DNA of 64,000 nucleotides from Corynebacterium casei LMG S-19264 (GCF_000550785.1 NZ_CP004350.1:1158009-1222008); one strand, 5' to 3'. Shown: positions 28,511 through 38,448, numbered from the stretch's first letter. The notes: generated by a model from the sequence alone, not told the origin. Translations and numbers: made by a program.

Positions 28511-30138
28511 CGGCGACTGAGTCCCGTGCTAGCGATCCACGCCGAGGTGGAGCACGTTCTCATGGCGCGGCGGCTGGTGAAAAGCCCCAGCGCACATCCA
28601 AGATGGGCTGGCTAGCCAACGCCAAAGAGTACATGGATTCGCGTGCCGGCTTGGACTATTTGATGCTTCGCATCATTATCTTCCTGCTCATCGGCATTGG
28701 CATCATCATGGTGTTTTCATCATCGATGGCCACCTCCTACGTGGAATCCACCGGCGTGTGGACCGAAGCAATTCGCCAAACCTTGATGGTGGTCGCCGGC
28801 CTGTTTATGTTCTGGCTGGCATTGCGCATCCGGCCTTCATTTGTGCGCAAACTAGTGCCGTGGTTGCTGGCGCTGTCCATTGTCTTGCTCATCGCCGTTC
28901 TGATTCCGGGCATTGGTACGGGCCGTGATGAGGTGGGCTCGCAGTCCTGGATCATTCTGGGACCTGCGAGTATCCAGCCTTCAGAGCTTGCCCGCGTGGC
29001 CATTGGCCTCTATGGCGCGACAGCGCTGGCGGACAAAGTACACCGCAATTTCGGCCTGCGTGAGCCTTTCACCATGTACTCGATTATTGCGGGCATCATG
29101 TTCGGACTCATCATCGCGCAGGGCGATATCGGAATGGGTATGTCCTTTGCCGCGGTAGTCATCTTTACCTTGTTCTTCGCCGGTGTGAACTGGATGGTTA
29201 TTGCCATGATTCTGGTGTTGGCGGTTCTATCCGCAGTTGCACTGTTTCTCGGTGGTGGCTTCCGTTCTAATCGTTTCCACACCTATTTTGATGCCTTAAC
29301 CGGCAATATTGAAGACACCCAAGGTACCGGTTTCCAGGCTTACCAGGGTTTCTTGTCTCTGGCTGATGGCGGATTAACCGGCGTTGGCATTGGCCAGTCG
29401 CGTGCGAAATGGTTCTACCTGCCAGAGGCAAAGAATGACTTCGTCTTCGCCATCGTGGGCGAGGAACTGGGTCTATTTGGTGGCGCCTTGGTCATCCTGC
29501 TATTCGCACTGCTGGGCTTCTTCGGCGTGCGCACCGCGATGCGTGCGCAAAACCAGTTCCAAGCGCTGATGGCAGCCACCTTGACCGCTGGTGTTGTCGC
29601 GCAGGCATTCTTCAACATTGGATACGTCGTGGGTCTTCTTCCTGTCACCGGTATTCAGCTGCCGATGATTTCTGCGGGTGGTACCTCAGCGATTATCACG
29701 ATTGCATCCATGGGCTTGTTGGCGAACGTGGCACGACACGAACCGATGCAGATTTCTGCAATGCAGAACTATGGCCGCCCACTGTTTGACCGTATCTTGA
29801 ACATTCCAGAGCCAGACCCAATTGATGGCTCAGCACGTCCTGGCCGTCACTCGGCACCATCTCGTCGTGCTGCTAGCCGCAACACCGCTCAGGTAACAGC
29901 TGACCGTGCCAATCAATATGGCGATGGCCGCGTGGCAGAACACGAGTCAGAGCGTCGTGCCGGAGCGCGCAGCGCTGCCGCTGGCCGCGGGGAGTACCGC
30001 CGCGCAGCCTCCCCAGGTGGAGATATCCAAAGGACTCAACCGCGTCGCAGCGAAACTCGCCGCGCGCGCGATGCTGAGCGCGAAAAGCGATTTGGGCAGG
30101 CAGTAACTGATAACCGGCGTCCACGTGAGAAAAGGTAG
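28507..30138 (+). CDS. ftsW: SEDS peptidoglycan glycosyltransferase FtsW
   Basis: Membrane polymerase of septal glycan strands, working with FtsI. 543 residues: a basic N-terminal tail of about 45 residues, about ten membrane helices (about 50-415), then a C-terminal cytosolic tail of some 120 residues very rich in Arg, Ala, Ser and Glu. Conserved SEDS features include SWIILGPASIQPSELAR, GDIGMG, AKNDFVFAIVGEELG and the GIQLPMISAGGTS block. The long Arg-rich tail is typical of actinobacterial FtsW, where the C-terminus contacts FtsZ. The last codon overlaps a TAGGCT box that may drive murG separately. Confidence 0.95.
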   Translation: MTATESRASDPRRGGARSHGAAAGEKPQRTSKMGWLANAKEYMDSRAGLDYLMLRIIIFLLIGIGIIMVFSSSMATSYVESTGVWTEAIRQTLMVVAGLFMFWLALRIRPSFVRKLVPWLLALSIVLLIAVLIPGIGTGRDEVGSQSWIILGPASIQPSELARVAIGLYGATALADKVHRNFGLREPFTMYSIIAGIMFGLIIAQGDIGMGMSFAAVVIFTLFFAGVNWMVIAMILVLAVLSAVALFLGGGFRSNRFHTYFDALTGNIEDTQGTGFQAYQGFLSLADGGLTGVGIGQSRAKWFYLPEAKNDFVFAIVGEELGLFGGALVILLFALLGFFGVRTAMRAQNQFQALMAATLTAGVVAQAFFNIGYVVGLLPVTGIQLPMISAGGTSAIITIASMGLLANVARHEPMQISAMQNYGRPLFDRILNIPEPDPIDGSARPGRHSAPSRRAASRNTAQVTADRANQYGDGRVAEHESERRAGARSAAAGRGEYRRAASPGGDIQRTQPRRSETRRARDAEREKRFGQAVTDNRRPREKR

Positions 30139-30141
30139 GCT
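30136..30141 (+). promoter_or_regulatory. -10 box for a possible leaderless murG transcript
   Basis: TAGGCT includes the ftsW stop codon and ends 6 nt before the murG ATG at 30148. This suggests a promoter inside the dcw cluster. Confidence 0.42.
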
Positions 30142-30147
30142 AAACGC

Positions 30148-31242
30148 ATGAGCAACGATGTATTATCGGTCGTTATTGCAGGTGGCGGCACTGCCGGCCA
30201 TATTGAACCCGCCTTGGCTGTAGGTGAGGCTTTAAAGACTCACCACGGCGCGCGGATTACCGCATTGGGCACCCGCAAGGGACTTGAAGGGGAGATTATT
30301 CCTGCCCGCGGGGTGGATTTGCGCATGATTATTCCGGTGCCCATTCCACGTAAACCAAGCATGGATTTGGTGAAGCTGCCTTTCCGTATTGCCAAGGCAG
30401 TGGGGCAGACCCGCACGGTATTGAAAGACGTCAACGCAAAAGCAGTGCTGGGCACTGGCGGCTATGTCGCCGCACCGGCTTATTTGGCCGCAAAGTCCAT
30501 GGGATTGCCGTTTTATGTTCTGGAGTCCAACGCCAAGGCAGGAATTGCCAACAAACTAGGCGTAAAGCTCGGCGGGGCAGGATTCAACGCAACCCATAAT
30601 TCAGGCATGCCAGGTGAAGTAGTGGGCATCCCAATTCGCGCTGAATTGGGCAAAGACGAAGATGGCTCTGCTGCTGCACGGGGTCGTGAAACTTGGGGCT
30701 TTGATGATTCCAAGCCAGTTCTTCTGGTCACCGGCGGATCCCAGGGCGCAGCCTCTATCAATGCCGCAGTTGCTGAGTCACTTCCAGGGCTTCTGGAACA
30801 CGTTCAAGTACTCCATGCCTATGGCCCAAAGAATGAGGCACCAGAAGCACAAGACGGTTATGTGCCGGTGCCATATATTTCAGACATGGCTGCAGCATTA
30901 GCAGTCGCTGACCTAACCGTCTGCCGCTCCGGTGCTATGACCGTTGCAGAAATCACGGCGGCATCATTGCCAGCTATCTACGTGCCGCTGCCACACGGCA
31001 ACGGCGAGCAAGCATTGAACTCGCAACACGTGGTGGATGCCGGCGGCGCGATACTCATTGATGATGCTGAACTGACAGGGCAGCGTCTGACTGAGGAAGT
31101 CATGAAGATTGCCCGTGATGAAGTAGGCCGCCAGCAGATGATTGCTGCCGCACAAGACAGTGGTGCCGGCGATGTGGCTAAGCTTTTGGCCGACCGCATT
31201 GCCTCAGACGTTGCAGAAGTAGAAGAAAAGGAATCCAAATAA
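30148..31242 (+). CDS. murG: Lipid II synthase MurG
   Basis: Membrane-associated GT28 glycosyltransferase adding GlcNAc from UDP-GlcNAc to lipid I to form lipid II. 364 residues in two Rossmann domains. The N-terminal Gly-rich loop GGGTAGHIEP starts at 12, the second G loop is TGGSQGAASIN, and the donor site includes SGAMTVAEI and the PLPHGNGEQALNS stretch. The gene is followed directly by murC with no gap, so the two are coupled. A TANNNT box 6 nt before the start may allow extra expression. Confidence 0.95.
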   Translation: MSNDVLSVVIAGGGTAGHIEPALAVGEALKTHHGARITALGTRKGLEGEIIPARGVDLRMIIPVPIPRKPSMDLVKLPFRIAKAVGQTRTVLKDVNAKAVLGTGGYVAAPAYLAAKSMGLPFYVLESNAKAGIANKLGVKLGGAGFNATHNSGMPGEVVGIPIRAELGKDEDGSAAARGRETWGFDDSKPVLLVTGGSQGAASINAAVAESLPGLLEHVQVLHAYGPKNEAPEAQDGYVPVPYISDMAAALAVADLTVCRSGAMTVAEITAASLPAIYVPLPHGNGEQALNSQHVVDAGGAILIDDAELTGQRLTEEVMKIARDEVGRQQMIAAAQDSGAGDVAKLLADRIASDVAEVEEKESK

Positions 31243-32676
31243 GTGAATAACTCCATCGACCTTTCACGCGTCCACATGATTGGCATCGGCGGCTCCGGTA
31301 TGTCCGGACTCGCGCGCATTCTGCTCTCCCGCGGCATGGAAGTCTCAGGCTCAGATGTCAAAGACTCCACTCCCGTGGAAGTTCTACGCACCATGGGCGC
31401 CAAGATTGCCATTGGCCACAAGAGCGAGAACCTCAACCAGCTTGGGCAAAAGCCAACCGTGGCGGTCACCTCTTTCGCAGCAATTCCGCAGGATAACCCA
31501 GAGCTAGTCGCAGCAGGCGAAGCTGATATTCCTGTTATCCGCCGCTCCGACCTTTTGGCAGAGCTCATGCAGGACCGCACGCAGCTGTTGCTCGCCGGTA
31601 CTCATGGCAAGACTTCGACAACCTCGATGGTTGTTACTGCACTGCAAGCAGCAGGCAAGGACCCATCATTCGCGATTGGTGGTCAGCTCAACCGCGCGGG
31701 CACCAACGCCCATCACGGTAAAGATGACATCTTTGTTGCTGAGGCAGATGAGTCCGATGCATCTTTGCTGCGATACGAGCCCAATATTGCGGTTGTTACG
31801 AACATCGAGCCGGACCACTTGGACTACTTCGGCTCGCACGAGGCGTATTTCAAGGTCTTTGATGACTTCGCTGACCGCATCAATGCGGGCGGCGCATTGA
31901 TTGTCTGCGTTGAAGATGACAATGCAGCCGAGCTTGGTATGCGCGCAGCACAGTATGGCGTGCGCGTGTTCGGCTATGGTTCCTCCGAAGCGCTGGCAAA
32001 GCACTCAGGCATTGAAGCCGGCGCGGAAATTCTTACTGAGGCAGTAGGGCAGGAGTCCACCGCAGTAACCGTGAAGCTTCCTTCCGGTGAGGTTTCATAT
32101 GACTTGCAGATTCCAGGACACCACATGGTGCTCAACTCGGCGGCAGCGTTGATTGCCGGTGAGCTTGTCGGAGCAGACCCAGCGTTGCTAGCTGAAGGCT
32201 TGAGCGATTTCACGGGCGTGCGCCGCCGCTTTGAATACCGCGGCACCGCTGGTGACAACATTCGCGTTTATGACGACTACGCGCACCATCCAACTGAAGT
32301 TGCTGCCGTGCTACGTGCTGCCCGCGACAAGGTCTCTGCTGAAGGACAGGGCGGACGCGTTGTGGTCTGCTTCCAGCCACACCTGTATTCGCGCACCATC
32401 GAATTTGCTAATGAGTTCGCGCAGGCATTGTCCTTGGCAGATTCTGTGGTGCTGCTCGATATCTACGGTGCGCGTGAAAAGCCAGTTGAAGGCGTTTCCT
32501 CACGCATCATCGCAGATGAGATTGATGACAGCGTGGATGTCACCTATGAACCAGACTTCTCGGCAGCCAGGACAACGGTGGCTGAGATTGCTGGCAGCAA
32601 TGACTTGGTCATGACCATGGGCGCAGGCTCAGTGACATTGCTGGCTGCAGAAATTCTGGAGGAGATCCAAGGCTAG
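31243..32676 (+). CDS. murC: UDP-MurNAc:L-alanine ligase MurC
   Basis: Cytosolic ligase that adds L-alanine to UDP-MurNAc, the first amino acid of the stem peptide. 477 residues. The N-terminal UDP-binding loop [11 protein letters not shown] is at 14-24, the ATP loop GTHGKTSTT at 119-127, and the C-terminal blocks [10 protein letters not shown] and FQPHLYSRT are diagnostic for MurC. GTG 31243 abuts the murG stop, and the murC stop abuts the ftsQ ATG, so murG-murC-ftsQ form a gapless translational unit. Confidence 0.95.
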   Translation: MNNSIDLSRVHMIGIGGSGMSGLARILLSRGMEVSGSDVKDSTPVEVLRTMGAKIAIGHKSENLNQLGQKPTVAVTSFAAIPQDNPELVAAGEADIPVIRRSDLLAELMQDRTQLLLAGTHGKTSTTSMVVTALQAAGKDPSFAIGGQLNRAGTNAHHGKDDIFVAEADESDASLLRYEPNIAVVTNIEPDHLDYFGSHEAYFKVFDDFADRINAGGALIVCVEDDNAAELGMRAAQYGVRVFGYGSSEALAKHSGIEAGAEILTEAVGQESTAVTVKLPSGEVSYDLQIPGHHMVLNSAAALIAGELVGADPALLAEGLSDFTGVRRRFEYRGTAGDNIRVYDDYAHHPTEVAAVLRAARDKVSAEGQGGRVVVCFQPHLYSRTIEFANEFAQALSLADSVVLLDIYGAREKPVEGVSSRIIADEIDDSVDVTYEPDFSAARTTVAEIAGSNDLVMTMGAGSVTLLAAEILEEIQG

Positions 32677-33336
32677 ATGAAGATTTCTTCCAAGCTCATC
32701 GCCAAGATAATCGGCATCATCATTGCTGTTGCCGTGGTCCTCGGGTTGGCGGTGTATTTCATCCCCATTTTCCGCGTGACCACCATTGAGGTCACGGGCA
32801 ACTCCCGCATGAGCAATGAACAGATCGAAGAAGCAGCAGGTGTTCCTGATGGTGCAAATCTGTTGCGCATCAATGCTCATGACACTGCAGCAAACGTTGC
32901 GAGCTTGCCATGGGTAGCTACCGCAACGGTGGGACGCAGCTTGCCCAACACTCTTGTTGTGGAACTCACAGAACGTGAAGTAGCTGCCTTCGTCAACGCC
33001 GAGGATGGCCCGCACCTCATTGATACCAATGGACGCGAATTCATCATTGATGAACCACCAGCAGAAGCAGTGGAAATCACCGGTGAATGGGATTCCGAGA
33101 ATCTCTCTGATCCTGTAGAGGTCATTGCTTCGATTCCGGAAGAGCTTCGCGCTCAGATTGCGCGCCTCGATGTCGAAGAACCTTATGTGATGCGTGTGCA
33201 TATGGAAGATGGGCGTTCTATCATCTGGGGTGCCAACGAAGACAATGAGAACAAGGCTCGCGCTTTGTCTGCGGTATTGCAGATGGAGGGCGATAATTGG
33301 AATATTTCTAACCCCTCACTTGTCAGCCGACCCTGA
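32677..33336 (+). CDS. ftsQ: Cell division protein FtsQ
   Basis: Bitopic divisome scaffold protein that recruits FtsL/FtsB and helps regulate FtsWI. 219 residues: short cytosolic N-terminus, one membrane helix at about 7-28, then a POTRA domain ([19 protein letters not shown], about 31-100) and the beta domain with the [15 protein letters not shown] stretch. The protein lacks the basic disordered N-terminal tail found on FtsL and FtsI here. It starts directly at the murC stop. A 185-bp gap then precedes ftsZ. Confidence 0.9.
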   Translation: MKISSKLIAKIIGIIIAVAVVLGLAVYFIPIFRVTTIEVTGNSRMSNEQIEEAAGVPDGANLLRINAHDTAANVASLPWVATATVGRSLPNTLVVELTEREVAAFVNAEDGPHLIDTNGREFIIDEPPAEAVEITGEWDSENLSDPVEVIASIPEELRAQIARLDVEEPYVMRVHMEDGRSIIWGANEDNENKARALSAVLQMEGDNWNISNPSLVSRP

Positions 33337-33521
33337 CTTCGCCGTATGCTGGGGGACGAGCAAAACCGCATGTCAACAACTCTAAACCCAAGGTTGAGGG
33401 TAGCGACACGCGGCGAAATGAACCCGAAAATAACATCGGTGTCGTTAATGATGGAAACAACGCGTCGATTTCCTCGTTGACGAACCAGACATTCCACGAA
33501 CGAAAGGTGCTAGCGCCTCTA

Positions 33522-34784
33522 ATGACCACTCCAAGTAATAATCTCGCGGACATCAAGGTCGTCGGTGTCGGCGGCGGCGGAGTAAACGCCGTTAACCGCA
33601 TGATTGAAGAGGGCCTCAAAGGTGTTCAGTTCATTGCTATTAACACTGACTCCCAAGCGCTGCTCTTTTCCGATGCTGACGTAAAGCTCGATATCGGCCG
33701 CGAATTGACCCGCGGTCTGGGCGCCGGTGCTAACCCGGAGGTCGGACGTACCTCCGCTGAAGACCACAAGTCCGAAATTGAAGATGCACTAGCTGGCGCA
33801 GACCTCGTCTTCGTCACCGCTGGTGAGGGTGGCGGCACCGGTACTGGTGCAGCTCCTGTCGTGGCATCCATCGCCAAGAAGCAGGGCTCTTTGACCGTCG
33901 GTGTTGTGACCAAGCCATTCCGCTTTGAAGGTAACCGTCGTACCCGCCAGGCACTCGAGGGCATCGATGCTCTGCGTGAGGTCTGTGACACCCTCATTGT
34001 TATTCCTAACGACCGCCTGCTGCAGCTGGGTGATGAGAACCTTTCCATGATGGAAGCGTTCCGCGCAGCCGATGAGGTTCTGCATAACGGTGTTCAGGGC
34101 ATCTCTGACCTGATTCTTATCCCAGGCATGATCAACGTTGACTTTGCGGACGTTCGCTCCGTCATGTCCGACGCTGGTTCTGCATTGATGGGCGTTGGCT
34201 CCGCACGTGGTGAAGACCGCGTGATGCAGTCTGCAGAGCAAGCAATTAACTCTCCACTGCTGGAGTCCAGCATGGAAGGCGCCAAGGGCGTTCTGCTTTC
34301 CGTTGCTGGTGGCTCCGACCTGGGTCTGCAGGAAGTTAATCAGGCAGCAATCATGGTCCAGGAGAAGGCTGACGAGGACGTTAACCTCATCTTCGGTACC
34401 ATCATCGACGACAACTTGGGTGATGAAGTCCGCGTGACCATCATTGCTACCGGATTTGATGCTGAGGCTAACCTGCAGGGTGTAAACAACAAGAAGGCAG
34501 CACCTGCACCAAAGGAAGAGCCAAAGCTGGAATCACGTCCAGGTTCCCTATTTGATAACCGCGATGTCCCAGAGCAGCAGCCTGAGCCAGTGCGCGAAGA
34601 GCCACGCTACGAACCACGCCACTCCCGTCCATCCGGTTCTGGTCTCTTCACCAGCCGCGAAGACGACCGTGACCGTGACCGCGACCGCGACCGTGACCGT
34701 GAATACGGCCGTGAGCGCGAGCCTGAGCGTGACCGTCGCCGCGCTGGTGGCGATGATCTGGATGTTCCAGACTTCATGCGCTAA
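33522..34784 (+). CDS. ftsZ: Cell division GTPase FtsZ
   Basis: Tubulin-like GTPase that forms the cytokinetic ring. 420 residues from ATG 33522. The tubulin signature GGGTGTG is at 103-109, the GTPase domain runs to about 315, and the T7-loop region is in [20 protein letters not shown] disordered linker of some 90 residues contains six consecutive Asp-Arg pairs coded by a hexanucleotide repeat, and the protein ends in the partner-binding peptide [10 protein letters not shown], which in actinobacteria contacts SepF and FtsW. The start is chosen by homology of [15 protein letters not shown]; upstream TTG 33477 has no support. The 185-bp gap upstream probably holds promoters, as ftsZ usually has its own. 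Confidence 0.96.
   Translation: MTTPSNNLADIKVVGVGGGGVNAVNRMIEEGLKGVQFIAINTDSQALLFSDADVKLDIGRELTRGLGAGANPEVGRTSAEDHKSEIEDALAGADLVFVTAGEGGGTGTGAAPVVASIAKKQGSLTVGVVTKPFRFEGNRRTRQALEGIDALREVCDTLIVIPNDRLLQLGDENLSMMEAFRAADEVLHNGVQGISDLILIPGMINVDFADVRSVMSDAGSALMGVGSARGEDRVMQSAEQAINSPLLESSMEGAKGVLLSVAGGSDLGLQEVNQAAIMVQEKADEDVNLIFGTIIDDNLGDEVRVTIIATGFDAEANLQGVNNKKAAPAPKEEPKLESRPGSLFDNRDVPEQQPEPVREEPRYEPRHSRPSGSGLFTSREDDRDRDRDRDRDREYGREREPERDRRRAGGDDLDVPDFMR
34665..34700 (+). repeat. Six tandem GACCGN units in the ftsZ linker
   Basis: Six 6-bp units (GACCGT or GACCGC) code for six Asp-Arg pairs. Such perfect short repeats can change copy number by slippage, so linker length may differ between strains. 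Confidence 0.85.
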
Positions 34785-34793
34785 ATAACGCGC

Positions 34794-34799
34794 TAGTCT
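34794..34799 (+). promoter_or_regulatory. -10 box for leaderless pgeF transcript
   Basis: TAGTCT lies 6 nt before the ATG at 34806, in the 21-bp gap after ftsZ; there is no Shine-Dalgarno sequence. Confidence 0.45.
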
Positions 34800-34805
34800 G
34801 GATGC

Positions 34806-35534
34806 ATGCCAGTTAACGAGGAAAATTTCCGCCCCGTCCGCATGGTGTTTACCACCCGTGCCGGCGGGGCTTCGGCGTCCCCATATGACTCCTTTAATCT
34901 AGGTGACCACGTGGGTGATGACCCCGAAGCCGTAGCCGCCAACCGTCAGCGCCTTGCCAAAGTCACAGGTGTCGATGACATCATCTGGATGGAACAGCTG
35001 CACACCAACACAGTGACCGTTGTTGATAAATCGACGCAAGTACCAGTTGAAGCAACCGATGCGATCGTCACGACCACGCCGCGCTTGGGATTAGGCGTGT
35101 TAGTGGCAGACTGCGTGCCAGTGCTGTTCGCCGATACCAAGGCGCACGTTATCGCAGCGGCCCATGCCGGTCGCATGGGTGCACGCAACGGAATTGTGGC
35201 CAACACGATTGACAAGATGGTGGAGCTCGGCGCAACACCTGCCAACATCCAAGTACTTTTGGGACCAGCCGCAGCAGGGCGCAACTATGAAGTACCGGAA
35301 GACATGGCCAATGATGTCGAAGCACATTTGCCTGGTTCGAAGACGCGAACTACCAAAGGCACCTGGGGAGTAGACGTTCGCGCAGGACTCATCCGCCAGC
35401 TCATGAGCAAGGGCGTGACCGCTATCGAAGCTGATCCCCGTTGCACGATTGAAGACACTGACTTCTTTTCATACCGCCGCCAGGGCAAGACTGGCCGCCA
35501 AGCGGGCCTGATTTGGCTCGAGGAGGAGAAATAA
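34806..35534 (+). CDS. pgeF: Multicopper/purine-nucleoside type PgeF (YfiH) family protein
   Basis: YfiH/LACC1-family protein. Members are described as peptidoglycan editing factors that hydrolyse wrongly incorporated amino acids from UDP-MurNAc precursors, and as polyphenol oxidases or purine nucleoside phosphorylases. 242 residues. Family residues are seen in the MEQLHTNTV His motif, VADCVPVLF with its Cys, AAHAGRMG with its His, and the LGPAAAGRNYEV block. The place between ftsZ and yggS is standard in actinobacteria. Start ATG 34806 sits behind a TANNNT box and lacks a ribosome binding site. The next gene begins directly at its stop. Confidence 0.88.
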   Translation: MPVNEENFRPVRMVFTTRAGGASASPYDSFNLGDHVGDDPEAVAANRQRLAKVTGVDDIIWMEQLHTNTVTVVDKSTQVPVEATDAIVTTTPRLGLGVLVADCVPVLFADTKAHVIAAAHAGRMGARNGIVANTIDKMVELGATPANIQVLLGPAAAGRNYEVPEDMANDVEAHLPGSKTRTTKGTWGVDVRAGLIRQLMSKGVTAIEADPRCTIEDTDFFSYRRQGKTGRQAGLIWLEEEK

Positions 35535-36263
35535 ATGACCGCCAGCTCTGGAGATATCCGCAGTGCTGAAGACCATAGCAATTCCCGCAGTGAAGAACTG
35601 GCAGCTGGATTGACATCAACACGCGAGCTCATTGAGCAGCTTGCCAAGGATTTCGGACGTCAGGATGTTCCTGAACTATTGCCGGTGACGAAGTTCCACC
35701 CAGCAGCCGATATCGCGCTACTAGCCGAACTTGGTATTAAAGATGTGGCAGAAAATCGGGAACAGGAAGCCCGTGGCAAGGCAGAAGAACTGCCGGATGT
35801 GCATTTCCATATGATTGGTCAGGTTCAAACCAAAAAGGCTAACCATGTGGCGCGGTGGGCACATTCGGTGCACTCAGTGGATACTGAAAAGCTAGCTAAC
35901 GCTTTGAATCGCGGCGTAGACAATGCTGGACGCGAATCACTTCCCGTCTTCATTCAGGTCTCATACGACGGCGACACTGCGCGTGGGGGAGTTGCCCTGG
36001 ATGGGGTAGAGGAACTGGCGAAAATTATTGAAGATTTGCCTAACTTGGAACTTCGTGGGTTGATGGTTGTACCACCGCTTGATACGGTTGCGAAAGAAGT
36101 TTTCTCTGCGGTTCGTGAGCTTGCTGATTCACTAGGTGAGCAGCTAAAACGCCCAATGAAGTTGTCCGCCGGTATGAGTGCAGATCTCAAAGAAGCAATT
36201 GCGGCGGGAACGGATATCGTGCGTGTCGGAACCGGAATAATGGGGGCACGGCCATTAGGTTAA
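35535..36263 (+). CDS. yggS: YggS family pyridoxal phosphate homeostasis protein
   Basis: PLP-binding protein of the YggS/PROSC family that buffers free pyridoxal phosphate and affects amino acid and keto acid pools; it has no known catalytic activity. 242 residues forming a TIM-like barrel. PLP would bind Lys in LLPVTKFHP (about residue 53), with ENREQEA, FHMIGQVQTKKANHV, LRGLMVVPP, LSAGMSADLKEAI and VRVGTGIMG as the conserved set. It starts right at the pgeF stop (GGAGG at 35522-35526), so both are co-translated. This gene is next to sepF in most Gram-positive dcw clusters. Confidence 0.93.
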   Translation: MTASSGDIRSAEDHSNSRSEELAAGLTSTRELIEQLAKDFGRQDVPELLPVTKFHPAADIALLAELGIKDVAENREQEARGKAEELPDVHFHMIGQVQTKKANHVARWAHSVHSVDTEKLANALNRGVDNAGRESLPVFIQVSYDGDTARGGVALDGVEELAKIIEDLPNLELRGLMVVPPLDTVAKEVFSAVRELADSLGEQLKRPMKLSAGMSADLKEAIAAGTDIVRVGTGIMGARPLG

Positions 36264-36304
36264 ATGCCAACGACAAATACCCGGCATCTCAAAGGGAGTA
36301 ATGA

Positions 36305-36751
36305 ATGTCTTTTCTGGTAAAGACCAAAGAATTTTTCGGCCTCGGTGAGCCTGAGGCAGGCGTAGACGACGCTTACTACGCTGATGAGCCGCGCTACGAA
36401 ACCCACGGCTCCGCGGCCTACGCACCACGCCCATCGGCTTACGCTCGCACCATTGCTGAGCCTGAATTCGAGCCAACCATCGTTGCTGTCACCGTTGTGA
36501 CCTTCAACCAGGCGCAGAAGATCGGCGAGCCATTCCGTGACGGCGACGCAGTTGTCTTTGAGGTAACTGACGCTGACTTCGATGTTGCTAAGCGCTTCAT
36601 CGACTTCGCAGCGGGCCTGTGCTTCGGTCTGCGCGGCAAGATGCTTAACCTGACCCGCGACTTGGACACCGACCGTCGCGTATTCGCTATCGTTCCGGAG
36701 GATGCAGTAATCCCAACTGCTGAACTCGAAGACGTAGCGGGTCTGCGTTAA
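36305..36751 (+). CDS. sepF: Cell division protein SepF
   Basis: Membrane anchor of the FtsZ ring in bacteria lacking FtsA and ZipA, as in this lineage. 148 residues. An N-terminal amphipathic helix (SFLVKTKEFFGL) would bind the membrane, a flexible Tyr/Asp-rich linker follows (about 18-65), and the folded SepF domain (about 68-140) binds the FtsZ C-terminal peptide seen at the end of ftsZ in this window. An ATG four bases upstream (36301) is in another frame. AAGGGAG at 36291-36297 is the ribosome binding site. A perfect 9-bp terminator hairpin follows. Confidence 0.93.
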   Translation: MSFLVKTKEFFGLGEPEAGVDDAYYADEPRYETHGSAAYAPRPSAYARTIAEPEFEPTIVAVTVVTFNQAQKIGEPFRDGDAVVFEVTDADFDVAKRFIDFAAGLCFGLRGKMLNLTRDLDTDRRVFAIVPEDAVIPTAELEDVAGLR

Positions 36752-36780
36752 ACACAGATTTAGACCTTGATAGAGATGCC

Positions 36781-36815
36781 AACCCCACCCTCAAAGGTGG
36801 GGTTGTGTGGGTTTT
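36781..36815 (+). terminator. Terminator after sepF
   Basis: AACCCCACC (36781-36789) pairs perfectly with GGTGGGGTT (36796-36804) over a 6-nt loop, followed by GTGTGGGTTTT. Confidence 0.82.
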
Positions 36816-36827
36816 AACTACGGCTGA

Positions 36828-36833
36828 TAGGGT
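36828..36833 (+). promoter_or_regulatory. -10 box for leaderless yggT transcript
   Basis: TAGGGT lies 6 nt before the GTG at 36840, directly after the sepF terminator, so a fresh transcript must begin here. Confidence 0.55.
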
Positions 36834-36839
36834 TAATGC

Positions 36840-37133
36840 GTGACTGCATTCGGAATCATTTTGTTCTCGTTGCTAAGGCTTTACACCTTAGTGCTGATTA
36901 TCCGCATTATTATTGAGATGATCCAGTCCTTTTCGCGCCAATTTAACCCTCCGCGTTGGTTCATGGTGATTGCTGAACCACTGTTCGTAATCACAGATCC
37001 GCCGGTAAATGCGTTGCGAAGGATCATTCCACCGATGCAAATGGGTGGGGTCGCACTTGACTTGTCAGTGCTTGTTTTGTTCATCATTTTGCAAGTCCTG
37101 CAGTTCATTGTGCAGATCATTTTTCTGACTTAA
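36840..37133 (+). CDS. YggT family membrane protein
   Basis: Small integral membrane protein of the YggT family (97 residues) with two hydrophobic hairpins, about 2-25 and 72-96, and the conserved middle segment FNPPRWFMVIAEPLFVITDPPVNALRRIIPP. Function is not settled; relatives are linked to osmotic tolerance, potassium transport or organelle/division morphology, and the gene nearly always lies between sepF and divIVA. Start GTG follows a TANNNT box and no Shine-Dalgarno, so it is probably leaderless. The 194-bp gap to divIVA holds that gene's leader. Confidence 0.88.
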   Translation: MTAFGIILFSLLRLYTLVLIIRIIIEMIQSFSRQFNPPRWFMVIAEPLFVITDPPVNALRRIIPPMQMGGVALDLSVLVLFIILQVLQFIVQIIFLT

Positions 37134-37327
37134 TGCCAACCCGCGAAGAGAAACCCATTGAAACACGGACGTTTTAACTAGAATTAAGTAACCTAGTAGT
37201 TTAGATTTAGAGAAAACGTACATTTATTAAACTTCAACGCCGATGTGGCTATGTCCACTAAGGTGAAGAAGTGTGAAAGTACTTCGGGTCACCGGAGTTC
37301 GACCGACTTGAAGGGGAAGAGAAGTCC

Positions 37328-38437
37328 ATGCCACTGTCACCCGCTGACGTACACAATGTCGCATTCAGCAAGCCGCCGATTGGCAAGCGTGGCTACAACG
37401 AAGACGAGGTCGATCAGTTCCTCGATCTCGTTGAGGATGCCCTAGCCCAGCTCCAGGATGAGAACTACGAACTGCAGAAGCAGGTCGAGGACGGTTCTGG
37501 TTCGACCAAGGCTGCTGCCGCTGCACCTGCTGTAGATGAAGCTGCTGTCCGCAAGTCGGTCGAGTCCGAACTTCGTGCAGAATACGAAAAGAAGTTGGCC
37601 GACGCTAAGGCGGAGACCACCAAGGCTAAGGACGAGGCTTCTAAGGCCAAGGCTGAAGCTACCAAGGCTAAGGAAGAAGCTTCCAAGGCTAAGACTGCAA
37701 CTAAGCCAGCTGCTACTTCTGCACCGGCAGCGGACAACACCGCTGAGGTCAAGGCAGCTGAGGATGAGACCGCTAAGGTCCGCAAGGAGCTCGAGGCAGC
37801 GAAGAAGGAACTTGACGCTGCTAAGAAGGAAAACTCCGACCTGAAGTCTTCCAAGTCTGCTGCACCAGCAGCGGCGGCTGCTACCGGCGCCGCAGCAACT
37901 GGCGCTGCCGCTGCAGGTACAACTGGTCCTGCAACTCCGGAGACCCACATGCAGGCAGCTCGCATCCTGGGCCTTGCTCAGGATATGGCTGACCGTCTCT
38001 CCAACGAGGCACGCGCTGAGTCTGACTCCATGCTGACTGAGGCACGCGAAGCTGCTGAGAAGCAGTTGGCTGACGCTGAGTCCCGCTCCACCACCCAGCT
38101 GTCTGAGGCAGATGCTCGCTCCAAGAAGCTGGTTGCTGATGCAGAGGCTAAGGCTAAGCAGACTGAGTCCGAGGCTAACTCCCGTGCAGAGGCCCAGGTA
38201 CGTCAGGCAGAGGACAAGGCTGCTGCTCTCGAGGCAGAGGCTACCAAGAAGCACAATGAGGTCATGACCACCATCAAGACCCAGCAGACTGCTCTTGAGA
38301 ACCGCATCGCTGAGCTGCGCACCTACGAGCGCGAGTACCGCACCCGCCTGAAGACTCTGTTGCAGTCTCAGCTGGATGAGCTCGAGTCCCGTGGTTCTGC
38401 AGCACCTAATGGTGATGTTTCTAAGGACGCTAACTAG
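37328..38437 (+). CDS. divIVA: Polar growth protein DivIVA (Wag31)
   Basis: Cytosolic coiled-coil scaffold that senses curved membrane at cell poles and recruits the elongation machinery; essential for tip growth in corynebacteria and mycobacteria. 369 residues. The lipid-binding N-terminal domain ([19 protein letters not shown], then [18 protein letters not shown]) covers about 1-55. A central region carries tandem Ala/Lys/Glu repeats (units like [14 protein letters not shown], about 85-125) and an Ala/Gly-rich disordered stretch (about 178-200). The C-terminal coiled coil runs to about 355. AAGGGGAAGAGAAG provides the ribosome binding site. The 194-bp upstream gap shows short inverted repeats but no clear promoter. 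A strong terminator follows. Confidence 0.95.
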   Translation: MPLSPADVHNVAFSKPPIGKRGYNEDEVDQFLDLVEDALAQLQDENYELQKQVEDGSGSTKAAAAAPAVDEAAVRKSVESELRAEYEKKLADAKAETTKAKDEASKAKAEATKAKEEASKAKTATKPAATSAPAADNTAEVKAAEDETAKVRKELEAAKKELDAAKKENSDLKSSKSAAPAAAAATGAAATGAAAAGTTGPATPETHMQAARILGLAQDMADRLSNEARAESDSMLTEAREAAEKQLADAESRSTTQLSEADARSKKLVADAEAKAKQTESEANSRAEAQVRQAEDKAAALEAEATKKHNEVMTTIKTQQTALENRIAELRTYEREYRTRLKTLLQSQLDELESRGSAAPNGDVSKDAN

Positions 38438-38448
38438 TAAACGTCATG

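Noticed and set aside
33477..33521. Upstream TTG start for FtsZ
   Set aside because: The extra 15 residues do not match FtsZ N-termini.
37442..38254. 270-codon antisense open frame opposite divIVA
   Set aside because: It is a Ser/Leu/Cys-rich reflection of the Ala/Lys/Glu repeats in divIVA, with no start signals.
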